A DNA stretch of 19,117 bases from NCBI GenBank assembly GCA_964498785.1, contig CAZCJL010000123.1, positions 1-19,117 of the forward strand, given 5' to 3'. Positions 15,247 through 19,117 of this stretch are shown here, piece by piece; positions within the stretch are counted from its first letter, which is position 1, and each line of letters opens with the position of its first letter. The notes under the pieces are model-generated. The model saw only the letters and a list, made by a program, of their open reading frames with translations, did no database searches and had not been told where the DNA came from. Source of the stretch: Mariaggregatimicrobium sp964498785 (lineage in GTDB: Bacteria; Zhuqueibacterota; Zhuqueibacteria; Thermofontimicrobiales; Thiofontviventaceae). A program made the position numbers and the translations under genes.

Positions 15247-16260
15247 TCATGGTACCAGCACGACTTTTCCGATATTTTTCCGATTCTCGATATATTCGTG
15301 TGCTTTACCAACCTCCTCAAAGGAGAATGTATTATCGACGTGCGGACGGATCCAGCCTTCCTCAACGCCTTGAAGGATTTTCAGCATCCAGACTTTTACT
15401 TTCTCGCCTTCGCCCCACATTTTACCGAGATCAACGCCAAAAACGGATTTATTCGCTCCCATGAGTTTAAACGGATGAAACCACGGCGTTTGCACCATTA
15501 TCTTCACGAGTCCCATTTTTGCACTTCCGGATTCAGTTGTCGTTGATATACCGAACATGCCCAGCCGTCCGGTTTTGCGAAGCGCTTTGTAACTTTTTTT
15601 CCAGCTCTTTCCGCCAAACGGATCGATGATGAGTTCAACGCCCTTTCCGTTTGTGAGCTGATTGAGTACATCAGCCCAGTCATTTGTTCGGTAATCGATG
15701 GCGTGATCGAGTCCCCGTTTCATCAGAAAAACATGTTTACCCGAACTGGACGTACCGTAAGTTCTTGCGCCAATGCGTTTCGCCAGATCCAGTGCAGCAA
15801 GACCAACACCGCCACCCGCGTTATGGATCAGAATGGATTCGCCTTGTTTTAAACCACCCATCACAACTACAAGCTGGTAGGCAGTCAGATAAACAACAGG
15901 GATTGAAGCAGCTTCCTCATAGCTGATGGATGAAGGTTTTTCAAAAACCTGATTCATCTTTACGACAATTTTGTCCGAATATCCTTTAAATCGGGTCAGT
16001 GCGAACATGGCTTTCCCAATGCGCTTTTCATCGACGCCACTTCCGACAGCTTCGATATCCCCGGCTACTTCATAACCAACGACACAGGGTATTTTCGGAG
16101 CATCCGGATAAAGACCCTTCCGGGCCAGTATATCGGCAAAATTAATTCCAGCAGCTTTCACATTTATCAGGACTTCGCCAGGACCTGGTTTCGGATTTGC
16201 CGCATTATGGATTTCCAAAACTTCGGGACCGCCATGTTTTGTTATATAAATCTGTTTCAT
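15247..16260 (-). CDS. Zinc-free medium-chain dehydrogenase, quinone oxidoreductase / VAT-1-like
   Basis: 337-residue NADPH-dependent medium-chain dehydrogenase/reductase. It has the GroES-like N-domain (GPGEVLINVKAAGINFADIL, GYEVAGDIEAVG), then the Rossmann domain with HNAGGGVG binding NADPH, and LIIDPFGG. The catalytic and structural zinc cysteines of alcohol dehydrogenases are missing, and the length matches quinone oxidoreductases and synaptic-vesicle VAT-1 homologues. Cytoplasmic; it reduces quinones or alpha,beta-unsaturated carbonyls in characterised relatives. GGAG lies ahead of the start on the minus strand. It is first in a likely operon with the U32-like and HemW-like genes, and a promoter candidate is at 16337-16365. 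The exact substrate is not deducible. Confidence 0.88.
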   Translation of the reverse strand: MKQIYITKHGGPEVLEIHNAANPKPGPGEVLINVKAAGINFADILARKGLYPDAPKIPCVVGYEVAGDIEAVGSGVDEKRIGKAMFALTRFKGYSDKIVVKMNQVFEKPSSISYEEAASIPVVYLTAYQLVVVMGGLKQGESILIHNAGGGVGLAALDLAKRIGARTYGTSSSGKHVFLMKRGLDHAIDYRTNDWADVLNQLTNGKGVELIIDPFGGKSWKKSYKALRKTGRLGMFGISTTTESGSAKMGLVKIMVQTPWFHPFKLMGANKSVFGVDLGKMWGEGEKVKVWMLKILQGVEEGWIRPHVDNTFSFEEVGKAHEYIENRKNIGKVVLVP

Positions 16261-16336
16261 TTCTTATCTCCAGAAATAAAAAACAATTGAAGGATACGGT
16301 TTTAAAATCGTTTAAGTTAAGAACAAATTAGTGCTA

Positions 16337-16365
16337 AAGATATTAAAATATTTTATAAAAGTCAA
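16337..16365 (-). promoter_or_regulatory. Candidate promoter of the minus-strand operon
   Basis: On the minus strand: TTGACT (16365-16360), a 17-base spacer, then TATCTT (16342-16337), giving a leader of about 70 bases to the quinone oxidoreductase start. Consensus match only. Confidence 0.4.
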
Positions 16366-16406
16366 GCTGACATTGGAATAATTTTTTAATTGGTGTTCAG
16401 GAATTT

Positions 16407-16439
16407 AGATTTCCGAAATCTTTGAGATTTCGGAAATCT
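16407..16439. repeat. Perfect 14-bp inverted repeat in the divergent intergenic region
   Basis: AGATTTCCGAAATC (16407-16420) and GATTTCGGAAATCT (16426-16439) are perfect reverse complements around the loop tttga. Each arm is itself nearly palindromic (GATTTC-C-GAAATC). It lies 42 bases upstream of the minus-strand promoter candidate. No T tract follows. It could be an operator for a dimeric regulator, an RNA hairpin or a small repetitive element; no second copy occurs in the window. Confidence 0.6.
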
Positions 16440-16524
16440 GCGCCGTCACAATAAATTTTAGTGCTGTTTCTATGCGACGATGAATTATCAAACCTGTCGC
16501 TATTTTATCCGTAACAGAAATTAA

Positions 16525-16638
16525 GTAACATTCGGCACGGTTAAAAGCACGCTTTTCCGCGCATTACAGCGGCTCCGAAGTGAATTATCATATTACCGGG
16601 AAGAACTCGGACTGGAGGTTTCAGATGAAAGTTTGTAA
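16525..16638 (+). pseudogene. 3' remnant of an ECF sigma factor gene (region 4.2)
   Basis: Reading 16525-16638 in frame gives a 37-residue open stretch containing GTVKSTLFRALQRLRSEL and ending in TAA at 16636-16638. G-T-V-K-S-x-L-F-R-A-x-x-x-L-R is the hallmark of region 4.2, the -35-binding helix-turn-helix of ECF sigma factors. A stop at 16522-16524 closes the frame. Just upstream, pieces of the same helix appear in the other two frames (LSVTEI at about 16505-16522, KLSNI at 16518-16532), as expected after small deletions. No sigma regions 2 or 4.1 are recognisable further up. The remnant overlaps the start of the anti-sigma gene by 14 bases, the classic sigma/anti-sigma arrangement. Most likely a truncated, frameshifted pseudogene; a local sequencing error could explain the indels but not the missing 5' half. 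Confidence 0.65.
16614..16618 (+). promoter_or_regulatory. Ribosome binding site fixing the anti-sigma start
   Basis: GGAGG six bases before ATG 16625. It decides against an upstream GTG at 16580, which would add 15 residues with no zinc-finger homology. Confidence 0.75.
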
Positions 16639-17461
16639 ATCAATCCGAAAATTATTCGTTGAGGCGTTATATGACGAATTGTCGCCGCAGCAGCGGGAAA
16701 CATTTGACCAACATTTACAGACGTGTGACGAGTGCGCCCGGGAATTTACAAAATTAAAACAAACAACGACTGCAATGAATCACCGGCAAGTAAATGAACC
16801 GGACCAGGCGTTCTGGGACGGCTACTGGAACCGATTGCAGCCAAACCTCGAACAGAAACCGACACGACGAAAACGATTTAAAGACTGGTTGAGACATTTT
16901 ACTGAAATCAGGATATTTAAACCACGCCTCGTCTATCAATTGGCGATAGCGATTGTTTTGATTGCAACAGGGATTTTCATTGGCAGAATCATTTATTTAC
17001 CAGAGAGTAACCAGAGACACCAGGTCATTCAATACGCGGAAAAATCAGAATCCAGGGAAAATGCTCAGTTCGTCGCTGTCCGCACAGAACGCTATTTAGA
17101 ACGCTCAAAAGTGTTGTTGCTGGGATTGGTTAATCTCAATTCATCTGAAGACGATTTATATGGTTTGAATTTCGGTCAGCAACAGCGAATTTCAGAAGAG
17201 CTTGTTTCAGAAGCCCAATTCCTTAAAGATAATATTCCAAACCATCGGTTGGTTTCGCTGATTTCTGATCTCGAGATCATTTTGATGCAAATCGCCAATT
17301 TGGAATCCGAGAGAGACATAAACGGGATCGAACTGATTAAAAGCGGCGTTGATCGCCAGGGGATTTTACTAAAAATTAATCTGGAAGAGATAAAACGAAC
17401 CAGTGAATCGTTTAATTCTGAATTGAACAAACAAAAGCATTCCCAAAAAAATAAGATTTAA
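16625..17461 (+). CDS. Membrane anti-sigma factor with zf-HC2-type zinc finger
   Basis: 278-residue putative anti-sigma factor. Residues 1-45 match the anti-sigma zinc-finger domain: early C4 (MKVCKSI), a LYDELSPQQR helix, then H-x3-C-x2-C in HLQTCDEC, which normally clamps an ECF sigma factor. One transmembrane helix lies at about residues 106-127 (LVYQLAIAIVLIATGIFIG region), so the N-terminus is cytoplasmic and residues from about 130 are periplasmic. The periplasmic part is helical and charged without a recognisable sensor domain. Its cognate sigma gene survives only as a fragment immediately upstream. The gene itself is intact, so it either controls a sigma factor encoded elsewhere or is on its way out. 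The HEAT-repeat gene follows after 20 bases with AAGGAG, suggesting one operon. Confidence 0.82.
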   Translation: MKVCKSIRKLFVEALYDELSPQQRETFDQHLQTCDECAREFTKLKQTTTAMNHRQVNEPDQAFWDGYWNRLQPNLEQKPTRRKRFKDWLRHFTEIRIFKPRLVYQLAIAIVLIATGIFIGRIIYLPESNQRHQVIQYAEKSESRENAQFVAVRTERYLERSKVLLLGLVNLNSSEDDLYGLNFGQQQRISEELVSEAQFLKDNIPNHRLVSLISDLEIILMQIANLESERDINGIELIKSGVDRQGILLKINLEEIKRTSESFNSELNKQKHSQKNKI

Positions 17462-17481
17462 TTATAAAGGAGTTATAAAAA

Positions 17482-19068
17482 ATGAGATTAAAAGTAGCGG
17501 TACTTATTCCGTTAATAATATTATTTCTCACTCTGAATGTCCTGAATGCGGCGAAAGTGCCTATGTTAAAGGAGGCACAGGACAGGACCACACAGGAGTA
17601 TCAGAAGTCATACAATTATATTCTGGATGAAAACTGGAAGAAAGCGATTGAGGAATTACAACGATTTATGCAAGACTATCCAAACAGTTCATGGATCGAT
17701 GACGCCCGGTTCTGGCAGTGTTACGCCAATGAAAAACTCGGCGAAAATCTGGAACAGGTTTTTGATTGCTACCAGGAATTTATCCATAAATTTTCCCGAA
17801 GCGACTGGGTCGACGATGCGAAATCAAATATGATTCGGGTTGGTCATCAATTGGCAAAGTCCGGTAATACGAAATATACAGCTATTGTGAAATCCATGGA
17901 AAAAAGCACAGACGATGAGATCAGTCTTGCCGCACTCTATGCGTTACAGGATATCGGGGATGAGCGCGCGTTAAAGGCGATTCTGAATTTATTTGAGAAG
18001 ACGAAAAGTGATAATGTTAAAACAAGAATCATTCATATTCTTGGTGATTTTGATTCACCAGAGGCTCAAAAAAAATTAATGGAAATCGCTGAAAAAACGA
18101 ATGATTTTGAGATTCAAAAACGAGCGGTTTATTCGCTGGCTGACCGGGAAAACAAGGAATCCATGGAATTTCTGAAAAAAATTGCCCGATCTGATGATGC
18201 CGCGATATCCGTTCGGAAAGCAGCGCTGTATTCGCTGGGAGACATGGATGAATTTACGGAATTGGTTCCTTTTCTGAAAGAGATTGCAGTTAAGGAAAAA
18301 AACACGGAATTGGCGAAAGCTGCGGTATATGCGCTGGCAGATATGGAAAGCAGGGATGCTGCCAAAGCGCTGGTGGACGTGTTAAAATCATCACGGGACA
18401 GGGAAATACGAAAGTCAGCAATTTATTCATTAGGTGATATTGAGGACGTTTCCACCCTGGAGGTTTTAAAAGAAACAGCGCTGAAAGATGATGATGGAGA
18501 AGTGCAACGGGCGGCTGTTCACGCGATCGGGGAAATTGATCATCGCAAAGCACTGGAAATCCTGAAAGATCTCGCAATGTCGAATTTGAGCGACGAGATT
18601 CGCAAAACCGCGATTTACGCGATAGGTGAGCAGGATTCAGAGGAAGCGGCAAAGATTTTAATAAAAATCGCTTCGGAAAATAGCAGCACTGAATTGGCAA
18701 AAGCTGCTGTTTACTCGCTGGAAGATTTGCTGGATGATGATGTTGGCGCGCTTTATGATATTCTGAAAAAAACAAAATTCAGCGACGTGCGCAAAGCAGT
18801 TCTCTATGCGTTACTGGATCACTCTGAAAAGAAATCATTGCCTATTATTCATAAAATATTAAAGGAAGAAGTAGACCCTGAATTGCGACGTGTTGCAGTC
18901 ATAATGTTAGGCGATTCTGAAGAACCGGACGCCGTCCCCATTTTGGTTGATATCATTAAAAATGATAAAAATACAAACGTGCGTACTGCTGCTGTCCGGG
19001 CGCTGGGCGAAATCGGCACGCCGGAGGCACAAAAAGCGTTAATGGATATTTTAGATGGTAAATTTTGA
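17482..19068 (+). CDS. Exported TPR/HEAT-repeat scaffold protein
   Basis: 528-residue protein with a signal peptide (about residues 1-24, LIPLIILFLTLNVLNAA). Residues 30-130 form TPR-like helices of the YbgF/outer-membrane-assembly style (AIEELQRFMQDYPNSSWIDDARFWQCYA). From about 145 to the end there are roughly twelve HEAT/PBS-lyase-like repeats of about 31 residues, each with a variant of A-A-V-Y-A-L-G-D-x-D followed by A-x-x-x-L-x-x-I. The predicted structure is a curved alpha-solenoid for protein binding in the periplasm; no enzymatic motif is seen. It is likely co-transcribed with the anti-sigma gene and so may be part of an envelope-stress or signalling unit (inference). No terminator is seen in the last 49 bases of the window. 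Confidence 0.88.
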   Translation: MRLKVAVLIPLIILFLTLNVLNAAKVPMLKEAQDRTTQEYQKSYNYILDENWKKAIEELQRFMQDYPNSSWIDDARFWQCYANEKLGENLEQVFDCYQEFIHKFSRSDWVDDAKSNMIRVGHQLAKSGNTKYTAIVKSMEKSTDDEISLAALYALQDIGDERALKAILNLFEKTKSDNVKTRIIHILGDFDSPEAQKKLMEIAEKTNDFEIQKRAVYSLADRENKESMEFLKKIARSDDAAISVRKAALYSLGDMDEFTELVPFLKEIAVKEKNTELAKAAVYALADMESRDAAKALVDVLKSSRDREIRKSAIYSLGDIEDVSTLEVLKETALKDDDGEVQRAAVHAIGEIDHRKALEILKDLAMSNLSDEIRKTAIYAIGEQDSEEAAKILIKIASENSSTELAKAAVYSLEDLLDDDVGALYDILKKTKFSDVRKAVLYALLDHSEKKSLPIIHKILKEEVDPELRRVAVIMLGDSEEPDAVPILVDIIKNDKNTNVRTAAVRALGEIGTPEAQKALMDILDGKF

Positions 19069-19117
19069 TGAACTCGTAAAAAGTCATAAACAGATTTAAG
19101 TTAATAAAAATAATAAA

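Noticed and set aside
14285..15464. Plus-strand open frames opposite the U32-like and quinone oxidoreductase genes.
   Set aside because: Shadows of the minus-strand genes; the minus-strand products have clear family motifs and ribosome sites.
16481..16590. The 10-mer TGAATTATCA occurring at 16481-16490 and again exactly 100 bases later at 16581-16590.
   Set aside because: One falls inside the sigma remnant coding sequence and there is no flanking similarity; a single AT-rich 10-mer pair is weak evidence.
1..19117. Search by eye for tRNA/rRNA genes, transposases, integrase att sites and phage genes.
   Set aside because: Nothing convincing seen; no evidence that the peptide locus sits on a mobile element, although small RNAs cannot be excluded by eye.

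Overview
The window looks like a chromosomal segment of an uncultured or anaerobic member of the FCB-type bacteria (Calditrichota / KSB1 / Marinimicrobia-like). Two large secreted proteins end in the NYPNPFNPST-type C-terminal sorting domain that is widespread in those phyla. Base composition is moderately AT-rich, ribosome binding sites are often clear AGGAG-type, and there is a high density of oxygen-sensitive [4Fe-4S] radical SAM enzymes. I see no tRNA, rRNA, CRISPR array, transposase or phage gene, and the taxonomic placement is inference from protein style only.

Layout. (1) 29-625: the end of an MBL-fold hydrolase gene whose 5' end looks frame-disrupted, closed by a strong terminator (653-692). 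(2) 693-1011: an AT-rich leader with two candidate promoters. (3) 1012-7039: the centrepiece, a tightly packed plus-strand run of radical SAM enzyme A, radical SAM/SPASM enzymes B and C, a small Tat-signal protein with a PqqD-like domain, radical SAM/SPASM enzyme D, and a 144-residue peptide with 26 cysteines confined to its C-terminal two thirds. This has the architecture of a RiPP (ribosomally made, post-translationally modified peptide) locus. (4) 7079-11304: two exported proteins with different N-terminal modules (ThuA/amidotransferase-like fold; beta-propeller) on a shared C-terminal scaffold of beta domain, TPR-like helices and sorting domain. (5) 11486-12997: a short-chain dehydrogenase and a fifth compact radical SAM/SPASM enzyme (E), preceded by a perfect 13-bp hairpin. 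(6) 16260-12994, minus strand: zinc-free quinone oxidoreductase, U32-family-like Fe-S protein, HemW/HemN-like radical SAM protein, convergent with (5). (7) 16525-19068: the decayed 3' end of an ECF sigma factor gene, an intact anti-sigma factor gene overlapping it, and an exported TPR/HEAT-repeat protein.

How they may work together (inference). Enzymes B, C and D, perhaps with A, would modify the Cys-rich peptide. The N-terminal domains of C and D and the PqqD-like Tat protein are candidate leader-binding (RRE) modules. No peptidase or ABC exporter is encoded nearby, so the Tat-signal protein is the only obvious route offered to the periplasm. The two sorting-domain proteins downstream are candidate surface partners. 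The chemistry, the product and its purpose cannot be read from sequence. To my knowledge the exact combination (three clustered SPASM enzymes, a Tat-exported PqqD-like protein and a C-x-C-x3 hexapeptide-repeat substrate) is not a textbook system, but I could not search databases.
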